Source: Ficedula albicollis (taxonomy: Eukaryota; Chordata; Aves; Passeriformes; Muscicapidae). Taken from it: a stretch of 64,000 bases of DNA. Below, one piece after another: positions 1 to 11,700 of this stretch. Each line of letters opens with the position of its first letter. Position 1 is the stretch's first letter. The notes under the pieces were generated by a model. That model saw nothing but the letters and a program-made list of their open reading frames with translations. It searched no databases and was not told the DNA's origin. The DNA is taken from positions 10,611,430 to 10,675,429 of the forward strand of contig NC_021684.1 of the NCBI RefSeq assembly GCF_000247815.1, given 5' to 3'. The translations under genes were made by a program, and so were the position numbers.

Positions 1-75
<75 letters not shown>

Positions 76-76
76 A
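1..76. repeat. (TAAA)n microsatellite
   Basis: Nineteen perfect TAAA units run from the first base of the window, so the array probably extends to the left of it. It is a simple sequence repeat with no coding content. Confidence 0.97.
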
Positions 77-1267
77 CATCTAGTGTTTCAGCATCACCAG
101 GATGTTCCTCAATACAAATTGCACCATTTTTCCCTAGGAGTAAGAGCTTCTGGCAGGAAGCCAGGGCCTCCAACGACAGCTACAAATGTCTTTGTTTGCC
201 TCCTCATTCCTAGTGCAGAGCTAACCAGAAACAGATTATCAAGGCCTGCAGATGATTGTGTGATCCACAAATGCACTTTATTTGATTAAATGATAAAATG
301 TGAGCCTTCCAGCAATAACGCACGCCTGAGACGGCGCTGATCCAGCGGATTGCAGCAGCCTCCTGTGCCTGGGGCTGCCGGGTTTGGGGTGGGGACAGCC
401 CTCCCTGTGTCTCCCTGGGGCTCTTGGGAGCCCCCTTGCCATCATCTCCTCCAGACCTGGGCTCCAGGTGAGTGGCACACCCCAGGGTACCTGTGCAGGG
501 TCTGAAGGTCTCATCTCGGGCTCTTTGTGCAAAACCCTTTATCCCCTCACCATCACCGTGGTTTTGTACCTTCCCTGTGCACCTCTGGGTCCTGCTGCCC
601 TGGGAGATGATGCTGTCCTGCCTTTGGGTCTCTGTATGATCCTTTGCTTGTCTTACACATGCAGTGAGGGCCAGGACGTGCAGATGGTAGCTCTGCTCCT
701 GCAGAGCTGCGTGCTCAGTGCCATGTGTCACCTGGGGCTGTGCTGGGTGTGGGATGGGACATGGGGACCAAGGCCTGCAGCACAGGGGCACAGTCATCTC
801 CCTGGGCACAGTCATGGGCAGCCTCATGCTGGGGGTGTGAGTGTCAGTCAGCAGTAAAGCTCCTCCTGCCTTTGATGACCTTTGCTCCTAGAGAACTGAG
901 TGCTTGGCTTGGGGGTTCAACACTTCTTTGACCTGCCACTGATGTCCCCCAGTGTGTGTTTGCTTCTGGTGTCACCACTGGTGTGCTCAGAAATCCAGAG
1001 TCATTAAAAATTACTTTAGATTCATCCTCTTTTTCAGGTTTAGCCTAAAGCTCAGCAGGAACATCTCCCTTGCCCACCATCCCCAAATTCCAGCAATGGC
1101 CACCTTCCCTTCCTCTTCTGCACCCTGGGCAGTCCTGGTCCTTATGCTGCTCCCCATGGCCCAGAGACACACAGATGAAGAGACCCCCTGGGCTAATTGG
1201 TCCCTCATTGCTCCCCAAGCTCTATAATCCTGCAGGAAAGGGATCTGCCAAATCTTCAGGGGAATTT
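77..1267. other. Unique non-coding sequence, GC-rich in the middle
   Basis: No repeat family or exon is recognised. Positions 330-880 are GC-rich, and open frames there overlap on both strands, as expected from a shortage of stop codons rather than from coding. A 12-base motif beginning GGGCACAG occurs twice, at 786 and 804, as a minor local duplication. Confidence 0.6.
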
Positions 1268-1363
1268 GGGGGGGGTCCTCAAACAGCCACTTTCTATGGG
1301 AGAAAAGCCCCCCCCCCCCCCCGGGGGGGGTCCTCAACCAGCCACTTTCTATGGGAGAAAAGC
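1268..1363. repeat. Tandem 41-bp duplication joined by a C15/G8 homopolymer pair
   Basis: A 41-base segment at 1268-1308 recurs at 1323-1363 with one mismatch (AAACAG against AACCAG). Each copy begins with a run of eight G. Between them 15 consecutive C (1308-1322) abut the eight G of the second copy, making a C-run/G-run inverted homopolymer. This could be a true slippage product or an assembly or polishing error, since the unresolved gap lies only about 140 bp downstream. Confidence 0.9.
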
Positions 1364-1382
1364 TTTATTTCTATTTGTCACA

Positions 1383-1499
1383 CTTTATATATATTTTTAT
1401 TTATATATATATTTATATTTTTATTTATATTTATATTTATATTTATATTTATATTTATATTTATATTTATATTTATATTTATATTTATATTTAATCTAT
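1383..1499. repeat. (TTTATA)n AT microsatellite, left gap flank
   Basis: An imperfect TA/TTTTA-rich stretch becomes a regular TTTATA hexanucleotide array from about 1428 and runs into the N block. Confidence 0.95.
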
Positions 1500-1958
1500 N
1501 NNNNNNNNNNNNNNNNNNNNNNNNNNNNNNNNNNNNNNNNNNNNNNNNNNNNNNNNNNNNNNNNNNNNNNNNNNNNNNNNNNNNNNNNNNNNNNNNNNNN
1601 NNNNNNNNNNNNNNNNNNNNNNNNNNNNNNNNNNNNNNNNNNNNNNNNNNNNNNNNNNNNNNNNNNNNNNNNNNNNNNNNNNNNNNNNNNNNNNNNNNNN
1701 NNNNNNNNNNNNNNNNNNNNNNNNNNNNNNNNNNNNNNNNNNNNNNNNNNNNNNNNNNNNNNNNNNNNNNNNNNNNNNNNNNNNNNNNNNNNNNNNNNNN
1801 NNNNNNNNNNNNNNNNNNNNNNNNNNNNNNNNNNNNNNNNNNNNNNNNNNNNNNNNNNNNNNNNNNNNNNNNNNNNNNNNNNNNNNNNNNNNNNNNNNNN
1901 NNNNNNNNNNNNNNNNNNNNNNNNNNNNNNNNNNNNNNNNNNNNNNNNNNNNNNNNNN
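1500..1958. other. Assembly gap (459 N)
   Basis: A run of N in the middle of a TTTATA hexanucleotide array. The last 28 resolved bases before the gap (1472-1499) are identical to the first 28 after it (1959-1986), so the two contig ends may overlap and the gap size may be nominal. Confidence 0.99.
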
Positions 1959-2041
1959 TTTATATTTATATTTATATTTAATCTATAGTCTATTTTATAT
2001 ATATATAAATTGATAACTATGTATATGAATAGAATAGAATA
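1959..2041. repeat. (TTTATA)n right gap flank and short (AGAAT)n
   Basis: The hexanucleotide array resumes for about four units (1959-1980) and is followed by an AT-rich stretch and three AGAAT-type pentanucleotide units at about 2026-2041. Confidence 0.85.
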
Positions 2042-3023
2042 GAAATTAAAACCCAGCTAGAGCATTAGCATGGGCTGCAAGTGCCAGGCCATGTGCTGCC
2101 TTCAGAGATTTCATAGGAAAGGCCAGAGCAGCATCATGTGACCCTGCAAGTTGAAGGATACAACGGGGGGTTTCTTCCCCCTCAGAGGTGATGATTAAGT
2201 TTCTTCTGAGCTGCTAGGAAGAGGGAAAAAAAAAAAAAAGAAAATCCATAAATTTTGAAGGCAGTAAGGGCTGAGCAGAGCAACAACCCCTTCCTCTCCC
2301 TGCCTGGAGTAATGAAAATCGCAGCCATGCTGGGAGGCAACTGGTTTATGTTTGTTCTTTGCTTTAAATGTAGTGGTAAAAAGCCCACAGTTTTGGGCAT
2401 GGATGGGAGGTGGGATCATTAGGAGGTGGCAGGCGATGGCTGATACACATTAATGTGCCATGAGCAGAGCTCTACTGTGTGGGCTTTTTTTTTAACTGAG
2501 GAAAATTATTGCTTCAGGAAAAAGACTGTCTCCCTGGTGGAATTATAGCAGGGGGAAGGGGGAAAATTGATTTGTCTCAAGTTTTGCTGCAGCAGATTGA
2601 CAGCTCAGGCTCAGCACGCTGCCCCCCTGAAGAACTGTGGGGCAGAGGGCAGGTGACATGGCTCTGGGCACTGCCAGCTGCCCCTTTCCAGGGGGTGCCC
2701 CTTTAGAGGGGTGCAGTGGGGTGCAGTGACCAGTCTGGAGACCATGACCACTGGGAATCTTGGCCATGACAGTCAGGAACAATTTTCCATATAGTGAAGT
2801 CAGCTGAGAAATCTTGCTGCCCATATTTTGTCTGCTCCTCAGTGGTTTGGTGGCTCAGCACCCTGTTTCTGGCACAGGTGGCCAGCAAGCTCACCCCGGG
2901 CTGGCAACCCTGGGGTGATGCTATCTATGTGTGGGGGAGCTGCACTTCTCTGTGTGCTGTTCAGGTGGTGACTGATGTGACACTGCATGTGCAATTCCTG
3001 GGTGCTCTTCCCAGCAGGAGCCC
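2042..3023. other. Unique non-coding sequence
   Basis: No repeat family, RNA gene or exon is recognised. An A run of 13 lies at 2226-2238. Overlapping short frames on both strands have no recognisable domain. Confidence 0.55.
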
Positions 3024-3683
3024 TGCTGTGATTGGCTTCAATGGGCCTTTCCCTCCCTCTGCTGGAAAAAAGCAGACATGTCCAGTGTCCATCCTTGGGA
3101 CCTGGATGGCAGCCAGGGGCATCTCCTGTCCCCTTGCTGCACGTGCTGTCCCCCAGCAGCTCTGCTGCCTCTAGCAAGGTGTCTGCTGGTAAGGGATGGG
3201 GACTGGATGGGTTATTTCCATGGTTGCCTCTCCCATCTCACAAGGGGTCACAATGCACATTGTAAAATAAGCCAGTAGCTCACACCCCACCCAGATGAGC
3301 CGTGAGGGGGAAACTGAGGCACGAGGGCAGAGCAGCTTGGCCCAAGGTCATACAGAAGGTTGCACTGGGGAAGGAACTGCTCACAACACACTGAAATCCC
3401 CAGGAAATGTGCTTTGATTATGGTCCCAGATGCCTGGGCCACTTTGGCTGTCACACTATCCTGAGCTGGAGTTTTATTTCTTCCTCAAACTGTTTTTTCC
3501 CCCTTTTTTTATGAACGAAATTCTCCCTTTGCAGCTCCTATTCTCTCAGGGGCTCTTCCACTCAGCGGTAGCCCAATTTCCTTTTATAGCTCGTACAATG
3601 ACTGTCCTAATTACAATTAAAACCGGGAACACTCTAATCAAATCTTTTACTATTCTAGACAAACTCAGAAAATGAGTAAAATT
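3024..3683. repeat. 660-bp tandem duplication, copy 1
   Basis: This segment is repeated head-to-tail at 3684-4343 with an exact 660-base offset. By eye the copies differ at a single base (C at 3142, G at 3802). The match stops sharply at 3024/3684 on the left and 3683/4343 on the right, with no clear microhomology at the junction. Small identical ORFs in the two copies are a by-product of the duplication. Confidence 0.97.
3262..3400 (-). mobile_element. CORE/MIR-type SINE relic, antisense (copy 1)
   Basis: Read on the plus strand, this carries the landmarks of an inverted MIR/CORE-SINE body: GGGGGAAACTGAGGCAC near 3307, then CTTGGCCCAAGGTCATACAG near 3336. In MIR-like elements the sense versions are the CTGTGTGACCTTGGGCAAG and GTGCCTCAGTTTCC segments. 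It is strongly diverged, so it is old. It lies wholly inside the 660-bp duplication. Family assignment is from remembered consensus features, not from a search. Confidence 0.6.
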
Positions 3684-4343
3684 TGCTGTGATTGGCTTCA
3701 ATGGGCCTTTCCCTCCCTCTGCTGGAAAAAAGCAGACATGTCCAGTGTCCATCCTTGGGACCTGGATGGCAGCCAGGGGCATCTCCTGTCCCCTTGCTGC
3801 AGGTGCTGTCCCCCAGCAGCTCTGCTGCCTCTAGCAAGGTGTCTGCTGGTAAGGGATGGGGACTGGATGGGTTATTTCCATGGTTGCCTCTCCCATCTCA
3901 CAAGGGGTCACAATGCACATTGTAAAATAAGCCAGTAGCTCACACCCCACCCAGATGAGCCGTGAGGGGGAAACTGAGGCACGAGGGCAGAGCAGCTTGG
4001 CCCAAGGTCATACAGAAGGTTGCACTGGGGAAGGAACTGCTCACAACACACTGAAATCCCCAGGAAATGTGCTTTGATTATGGTCCCAGATGCCTGGGCC
4101 ACTTTGGCTGTCACACTATCCTGAGCTGGAGTTTTATTTCTTCCTCAAACTGTTTTTTCCCCCTTTTTTTATGAACGAAATTCTCCCTTTGCAGCTCCTA
4201 TTCTCTCAGGGGCTCTTCCACTCAGCGGTAGCCCAATTTCCTTTTATAGCTCGTACAATGACTGTCCTAATTACAATTAAAACCGGGAACACTCTAATCA
4301 AATCTTTTACTATTCTAGACAAACTCAGAAAATGAGTAAAATT
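3684..4343. repeat. 660-bp tandem duplication, copy 2
   Basis: Second head-to-tail copy of 3024-3683, near-identical. Near-zero divergence means either a recent duplication or a false duplication produced when two haplotypes were placed in series. Confidence 0.97.
3922..4060 (-). mobile_element. CORE/MIR-type SINE relic, antisense (copy 2)
   Basis: Same element as at 3262-3400, present a second time only because the surrounding 660 bp was duplicated; it is not an independent insertion. Confidence 0.6.
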
Positions 4344-4358
4344 AGTGACACATGGTGC

Positions 4359-4374
4359 AAAAAAAAAAAAAAAA
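4359..4374. repeat. Poly(A) run
   Basis: Sixteen A lie just after the right edge of the second 660-bp copy and are followed by a purine-rich stretch to about 4387. No retrotransposed body is recognised next to it. Confidence 0.8.
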
Positions 4375-4387
4375 GGAAGAAAAAATG

Positions 4388-5879
4388 TCCGTGAGCCAGT
4401 CTAATGCAGAGAGAGTTAAAGAGGGCAGCAGGATTTTGGCTCTCATCTGCAGTAATTGGTGGTGGGAGGAGGCACAGCCACCACTGTGGAGCAGGACTTG
4501 AGCATCCCTGGGGGTTCCTCCATCCTGCTGACCCTGTGCTGGCTGGACCCGTTGGTTTGAATAATCCCCCCCAGGAGTTACCATGGAAACAAAGCCTTTT
4601 GATGGTGAAAACCTTCAGCAGCAAGAGTTAATCAGACCCTAAACGAAAATGGGGTTAAAGGCAGAGCAGGGATGTGTGAACAGTGGAGCCACTGGGGCAG
4701 AAGAGAAGCAGTGAGTGGAGAGTAAATAATAAGCAAGGAAGAGGGGTCTGATGTCTGCTTGAGCTCCAGCCAATGGCCAGAGGGTTTTGACTGCGATGGG
4801 AAATCACAGGAGTAAATTAATAGGCTGGATAATTATTTTTAATTTTCTGAAGGGCTGGTTGTATGATTTTACCACCCTGCACCATCTCCCAGACCTGGGT
4901 GCTGATTTAGCAGGGGAAACACCCAATGCTGTGAATTGAAAGGTTGGGCACGTGTCCCACCTGGGTGGAAAGGGGGCCCTCAGCTGGTGTCCGGTCAAGG
5001 AACAGGGCTTCAGACCAAAATGGGGCTTGCTGGAGTGGAAGGACTGCACTTGCCATGGGCTAACTCAACATGTGTTATCAGTTTGGGTATCTGAGCTTGC
5101 TGCTCCAGAATTATCAGCTAGAAATACATGATGTAGAGAGGTGGGCTCCTTTGTGTTTGTGTTAGGGAGGAGACAGAGAGAAGGATTTATGGATACATTT
5201 CTTGGATTAATGCTCTTGGATCACATAAGTGTTGGAGAGGTAGGATGGAGGCAGAGCCAAGAAGTTCAGTCCTTTCTGTAGTTTGCTGCTGCTTTGGGGT
5301 TACAGATCCTGTCTGGGTGATCACTGCAGGTTGTCTGTTTCCTGAGCTAGTGTAGTTTGCAAGGGATTGATGAAGGGGAGGGACTGAACTGGGAAAGCAA
5401 AACTTGGTGCACTGTTCCCACCATTGTTCCTACCAAACAATGAAAGTAGTACTGTCAGGGTAAGGGTGTTTTTTTCTGCTAGAGGGAGGAGGTGTTTGCA
5501 GCTAATCCCAGTAGTATGTTGTTGCAGTGGTCAAGATTTGTGAGGTCCCTTTGAATGAAGGGGAAAAGGACAGGACACCATTGTGGGGAGAAACCTGTGT
5601 TCATTTTTAATATCAGGATGTATGGGAACACAGCCCTGGTTGAGAGTTAGAGTTGCAGTCAGGGATGGAGTTAAAAAGAAAGATCTTTGGTGTGGAGAAC
5701 TGGGTGGAGCAGAACTCCCAGAGAGCCAAGGCTGTTGCTGTTGCTGTGTTTCATGTTGCCTGGCATCCCAATTTTCATGTGATTTGGTATCATGAAAGAT
5801 CTCATGCTGGACCTGCCCAATGCATCAGTGTTCTCATCCTAAACTGTGGTGTGATATTCCCCTAACTCCTATTTCAGGA
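4388..5879. other. Unique non-coding sequence
   Basis: Read on both strands without finding an exon, RNA gene or confident repeat. Frames are short and stop-rich. Confidence 0.5.
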
Positions 5880-6130
5880 GCAACTGTATGTTTGCACTCA
5901 TCAATGGCAATGTGCAACAGGACTTCCTCCACTCAGTATGTTTTTCCTTGTGACCAGCCTAAATCTTACTTGTTGCTGTATCATCCCCTTTCTACTGGTC
6001 CTGCTCAGCAGAGAGGTGAAGATCAGATTGCTCACAATGCGGTTTTTGGAAGGACATCTAACTCCAAGGTCTCAGTTATCTCCAGCTTCCCCCTGCACTC
6101 TTCAGTTTTTGGAGGTGTCTGAAGTTTCAG
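5880..6130 (-). mobile_element. Possible degraded CR1 LINE fragment
   Basis: A short stretch around 5955-6000 (CCAGCCTAAATC, then TATCATCCCC and TGGTCCTG) resembles the inverted 3'-region layout of CR1 elements, where a CCTAAATCT-type segment precedes a CCATT/CCTTGTCCTG-type segment. The rest does not align by eye. This is a weak call; unique sequence is the alternative. Confidence 0.22.
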
Positions 6131-8635
6131 CAGTGAGGGAAATAGTGTTGGATAAAATGGGTGACCAAGCACCTTTGTATCTTGGAGTTTATCAGCTTTC
6201 CATCCAGATCATGCAGTCTCACAGCTGGATGTGCCCTGAAGCCTCCCATGATGGAGGGGATCTCCTCACTCCTTTCCTTCACTCTCCATCTTTATTACTT
6301 TGTCAAAGTACTTTCAAGTATAATACTTAAATTTTATAGGTCTGAAGCATGAAATTATTCAATTTTCTTTATAGGTCCAGTTTGATAAATCCACTTGGAA
6401 GCCCATGCTGTGGTAATTGAAATGCACTGCCTGGGGAGGAGGGAATTTCTGCACTGGCCTCATCCTTCACTTCTGACCACTGCTGGCTGGCTGGAGGGGC
6501 AGGACCCAGCAGAACCTGATGGGATTCACGGGGCAGGAGCTGCCTGGGGGCCCAGGATGGGATGGGAGCTGGGAAAGCTGCTGGGACAGAGCTCTCTGAA
6601 AATGTTAATTCCATTCTTCCTCCTCTTGTTCTGATCCTTCTGACCCACCCAAGCCTCAAGGGCTGTTGAACCGTTGGGGCCCAAATTGAAATGACAAATT
6701 ACACAGAAAGTAGGAGGATGGCCAGGAGCTTGGTGTGGCTGCCACCAGGACATTTTACATGCCTTCAGGAGCAGCATTTGATAATTTATCCCTGCCCACC
6801 CTGAGCCAGCAGCAGATGAATTTCTCAGCTGCCTCCAAATAATCAGAGACTGAAAGAAGGTTCTGGGGGCAGAAAAAGCCTCTTTGAAGGGGTTTGACAC
6901 CTTCCTACTGGAGAGGATGAATGTGGGAAACTCTCACCTTTGCCACAGTAGTAGGAGAAGACTGTCTTGAGGAAAGCTTTGGTGGGTCTGAGGCAGGAGG
7001 AGGGTTTGGACATGAATTTCTGGTTCTGGGAGCAGGTTTCTTTCTCATGCCCCATTCCACCTTCGTTTTTGGGAGATTTGCACCAAAGCTTTGAGCTTTA
7101 TGTCTATTAAAGGACAATACATCATGGTGTCTGTGACAGCAGGGACTTGGTGCAGTGAGCCAGGAGTCAATCCCAGCACATGTTACAGATGTCCTTGATG
7201 CCCAGCTCTCCACTTGAAGTTTGTTCTTGGCTCCTGGCATTAGATGAACCTACCTGTGACAGACCAGGTTTCTTCCAGCATTAACTCTCAGAGGAGCAGC
7301 ACTCCCAAAAGCACGTGGTTTGAAAGCTGAGGTCAGTTTTGACATCAGTTTTCCCATTCAAAGAAAGGCTCTCTCCTCAGGGATCAGTCTGTGATGCAGG
7401 GGGCTCCAGGGAAAGCTGTGGAATCACCACAAGTACAGGGACCTGTGGGTCGTGTTCCTGAGGGTACTGTGGTGAGAGGCTGCTGTGCTGAGTGTGGAAT
7501 TGAGGTCTTCAATCCAAATGTTGTTAGAAATTTCCTCTCACTGTTCAACAAAAAAATGTCAATGTTATACTGAAAGCAACATCGATCCTGTGTGACACCA
7601 AATATTTTGCAAAGTCTTGGAAAAAAATGGAGAAAGTTGTTTTTTTATTGCTTGAAAGGTTTGGTTTGGGCTAAAATGATGCTATTTTTTCTCAACTGAA
7701 AAGTTTGAAAAATGCCACAGCTTGGTCTAGTGAAGACCTCACTAGATGGAAGTGATCAGGTGTGAAGAAGCACCAGTTTCTTGATTTCTGCCTGCCCTTA
7801 GGGCAAAAAGCTGAGTGCAGAGAATATGTTTTGAAGGCAAATTTGGGAGGTGGTCCTGCCTGCCTGGTGCTTCCCACAGGCAGAGAGGACAATTCCTTTT
7901 TTCTTGTTCTCTGCTGGCTGCAGGGATGAAGTGAGGTGGCATTGGGAGGTGCACCCCATAATCTTGACTCCAAACTTCCTCATCCAGCCAGGCTTTGCAC
8001 GGCACTGGGACTGTCAGTTCATTGTTTCTGCTGCAGAAGTTGCTCTTCTTTTCTTGTTTTAGACTTCATCCCCAAGGGCTGTTAATACAGCATTTCCCAG
8101 AAAGACTAAATTTAAAGCAAATTGAAGTATATTATATTTTTGGCTCCAGTAGGTAGAACTGTGTAACACTCTGACTTCATTTTTTCTTTCTCTCTCTGCA
8201 CAGAGTATATATCATAGACTGTCATTGTATTTAAATAATAGAGCAGAACCAGGATTATTTTGTACACTTTTTTCCTCCTCTCTGATCTCCCCATTGAAAA
8301 ATGCATGGAAAGCAACAGATGTTTCGACTTTGTAGCTTGAACCTTCTCAACTGTTTGAAGATTTGATATGAAGTTCTTTGAACATCAGTTTCAGAGGAGA
8401 CTCTCTTAGTAACAGTTGCCATGCAAAATTCATAATTAATGAAGATTTCAGGGTTATGGTGGGTTTTTAAAATGTTATTTCTTTATTTGTGTTATTATCT
8501 TGTACTCTTCTTAATCAGCTTGGAGGAGGGGCAGCAGCCAGCTGGAATAAACAGTCTCAACTGCACTGAGTGTGTGGCACTGGCTCAGGGTGCCTTCTCC
8601 AGGCTGTGTGGCTCAGGGTAGCCAGGAAACCTCTC
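6131..8635. other. Unique non-coding sequence
   Basis: No convincing gene, RNA or repeat. The section 7560-7730 is AT-rich with short A and T runs. Confidence 0.5.
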
Positions 8636-8790
8636 TGACTAGCCACGGAGGCGTGGATGCTAATTGAGGCAGGAGCTGCTGAAAGGCACCTGGTAATTAG
8701 TTGCTGGGGTTCAGGCACTCACCTGCGGCCCAATGTATCAAAGCAAGAGCTGATCTAACTCAGAGGACTGGATTACCCTCTAGTGGCTGC
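8636..8790. other. Candidate conserved non-coding element
   Basis: A compact block with a homeodomain-type TAATTA at 8694-8699, a second TAAT core at about 8661, and several CpGs (GGAGGCGTGG, ACCTGCGGCC) in an otherwise CpG-poor neighbourhood. Candidate status rests on composition and motifs only; conservation is not measured. Confidence 0.27.
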
Positions 8791-11700
8791 AGATTAAATA
8801 AAGGAGGGATGTGTGTGTTTCCTGCAGACATGGCTCTGATTTACTGGATGCTCCTGTCCAGGGCTGCAGTGTAGAGGTTGCAGTGAAGAGAGGAGCAGGC
8901 ACCACTGCCATGGGGAATGCTGGGGCCCAGAGCCCCCCAGGAAGAGCAGCTGTTGCAGTGTGGTGTAGATGCCCAGGGTAGCTGCAGTGCAATACTCCAT
9001 CCCTGATTGAGCTCCAGGAGGGCTGGTTTTGGTTTTTGGAAGTGCCTGTGGCTGGGAATGCTGTGGCCAGGCTGCCTGGCACAGCACAGTGCTGTTGTGG
9101 CTATCACACCAGAGTTGTCTTTGGGATGTCTAAGGCAGATGGCAGCATCACTGTGGGTAGGCAGGGAAAAACTGTGACTCACGGATGAGCTGTGGGCTTT
9201 CTCTGGGCTGTCCCACATTGCTACCCCACAGCTGCTCTGGCTATTTCTGTCATGGGGTGATCCCAGCCTCTGTCAAGTCAAGGGGTGTGGCAGGACCTTT
9301 GCTGGGCTGGCCCTGTCTGCAGCACCCTGCTGAGCAACAGCAGACATGCCCCCATCTGTGCTACCCCAGATTCTGGACAATCTAAAAGAGATTTTTTTTT
9401 TTTTACCATTGGGTTCATGCACTGCTAACACTCCAGGGAGATTTGGGGTCATGGCAGAGTGACATGCCCTGTTTTTAAGGCAGGGCATAAGTGACTGTAT
9501 GGTTTAGTGGGCAATAAGCCAGCTGGTACCCAGGGATGTGTCACACTGGTGAGACTGACCGTCCTTGGCATCCCTTGGGAGAGGCAGCAGCCCAGCAGTG
9601 TCAGCAGTGACCAGTGATACTTTGCTGCCACCAGCAAGCCACCACTGGCTGCCACGGCAGAGGCACTCAAGTCATGCATTTAATTGGTGTCTATTGGATT
9701 TTTTTCCTGCAGCTACAGTTTGTGCTACTTATTGTGACATCCATGAGAAGCGGTGATTTGGGTTTGTTTGTGTGTCTGGCTCGGAGGATTTCTCCACGCT
9801 GGCATCTGACTCCTTCCCCCCATCCTGACGGCTGTTTTTCTGTGTCACTGGGCTGAGATAAGGGGAAACTTTTGGGTTGCGGATTGTGGGCTAGGCAGGG
9901 TCGAGGGAGCAGAGGAAGGAGAGCACAGCCAGGCCAGCCATCAGGGCAGCTGCAGGCACGTGCCTGTCTCCTTGCTGCTGATGCCCCAGGACCAGCAGCC
10001 AGGCTGGCCTCCAGCACAAAGCTGCAGCCAGGCCCTGTCATGTCACCACTGTGTCACCAGGCACCCCAGCTGCTGGCTGAGCTTCAGTGGCTGCAGGGAC
10101 AGAGCAGCAGAGCTGTGCAGTCCCAGGGTGACAATGCTGGGATTTCTGCCTGCAGAGCTGTAACTCCAGAGCGTTTGGTGGCTTCTCCCCTTGGAGATGA
10201 GCAGACAGCAGGTGGAGTGTGGACTGTTCTTACCCTTCTGGACCCATCATTTCTTCAGCTGGGATTTCCCTTGGATTTCCACATAGGGACTATCAGCAAT
10301 GTGTCTGATGGGCAGTGACTCCAAACTGGGTGATGAACAGAGCAAGATAAAACAAAAGAGGAATGCTGAAAGGCATCCTCTGTGAGATACGTGCATCTTA
10401 GCCACAGCTTATGTGTTTGTGATATGTCCTTGTCACTGGATGTGACAAAGTCTTGGAAGTTCTGGGCATGGACAAAACAACTAAGACTTAGCAGAGCTTC
10501 TGCTTCAGCACTGACATTTCTGCTCACTGGGGAGAACTGGGCTGGAAATACCTAACTTGAGTACCTGAGGTCTTGAGACATTTCACAAGCTGAATCTATA
10601 TTTCTCAGCTGACCCTGCTCTGCAGAGGAAGCAGAATGAGCCCCACAGACAGTAGTTCTGGGCTTGGTCAGGGGTCCAAGGCTGCAGCTCAGTCCCAACA
10701 CTGTGTTAATCAGGTGCTGTGCTGCAGGACACTGGTGCAGTATGATGGGCTGCAACCTTCACCCTGCGGTGAAATTTCATGTTCCCAGGGCATTGGCCAC
10801 CCTGGCCCTGGACATGATGGTCCCTCCTGAAGGACTGGTTTTGATGCACTCAGAAATGGCTGTGATGGGTTGGGTGCTGCCAGCAGACCTGTCCTCTGAA
10901 CAGGAAGAAATCCTTCTGTTGGTGTTCCAGAGAGAGAGGAGAGAGGTTTGACGTGGAGAGGGGTGTGCAGCTGGGGACAGCTCTTGCCTGTGCCAGGCTG
11001 TCTGGGAGTGTACTCCCTGGGGCTCTGGGCTCTGTGCTGGCCCTGCTGTCCTTCAGCAACACAATAGGTGGTGACAGCACATAGATCTGTCAGACTTGGC
11101 CTGTCATCCTCAGCCAACACAGTGGAAGCCTCCAGGGCTTGCTGCCCTTCCCTCCTGACCAGTTTGCTGGGCTGTGTGCATGTGAGGGCTGTTACAGCAG
11201 CTGCCACACTCCTGCTTCTTCCCAAACTCACCAGGCAGCTTCTTGTGCAAATGTCTCTGTCCTTTTTACCCATTTGGTGGTGGAAGGCATCTTCCTTCCT
11301 CCATCTGGTCCTTCCTGCACTCTGCTGCTGCTCTCCAGTCCCTCCCTCGGATACATCTTGGGTGTGGTGCTGGACTTCAGCCAGAGAAGAAGGTGCTTGT
11401 GGCATGGGACAGGATGCAGTGAAGTTAAAGAGGCTTCCTGTGGGAGCCTGTCTCCTGACCAGGCACTTTTTTGGGATGTCATGGGCAACAATGCCTCCTA
11501 GACAACAAGCTGAGTGAGGTCACTCTGCTTTTGGGAGCAGGTTGTAGAGTGCAGCAGTTTTGAGCCATGCTGAGTCACTTGCCTTGGGCCAAAGACTGCC
11601 CTGCTGCATTTTCTATACTTTATTTACTTTTATTTGTGGATATCTCTGGAGTACTCTGAAGAAACAGTGCTGCAAATCCAAAGGATCCATATCCCTACAG

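Noticed and set aside
210..827. 205-residue minus-strand frame
   Set aside because: It lies in a GC-rich stop-poor stretch, is overlapped by a 157-residue plus-strand frame, and has no recognisable domain or splice context.
1070..1988. Plus-strand open frames of about 300 and 263 residues
   Set aside because: They are open only because they read through 459 N and the TTTATA array; the peptides are poly-Ile/Phe or Tyr/Leu repeats.
10710..11405. 231-residue minus-strand frame, the longest uninterrupted one
   Set aside because: Low-complexity Ser/Pro/Gln/Thr-rich composition, no domain, and overlapping open frames on the other strand. One such frame is expected by chance in a GC-moderate vertebrate window of this size.
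10861..11560. Possible endogenous retroviral LTR starting near a TGTGATGGG motif
   Set aside because: No matching second LTR, no terminal inverted TG/CA pair with polyadenylation layout, and no retroviral coding remains in any frame.
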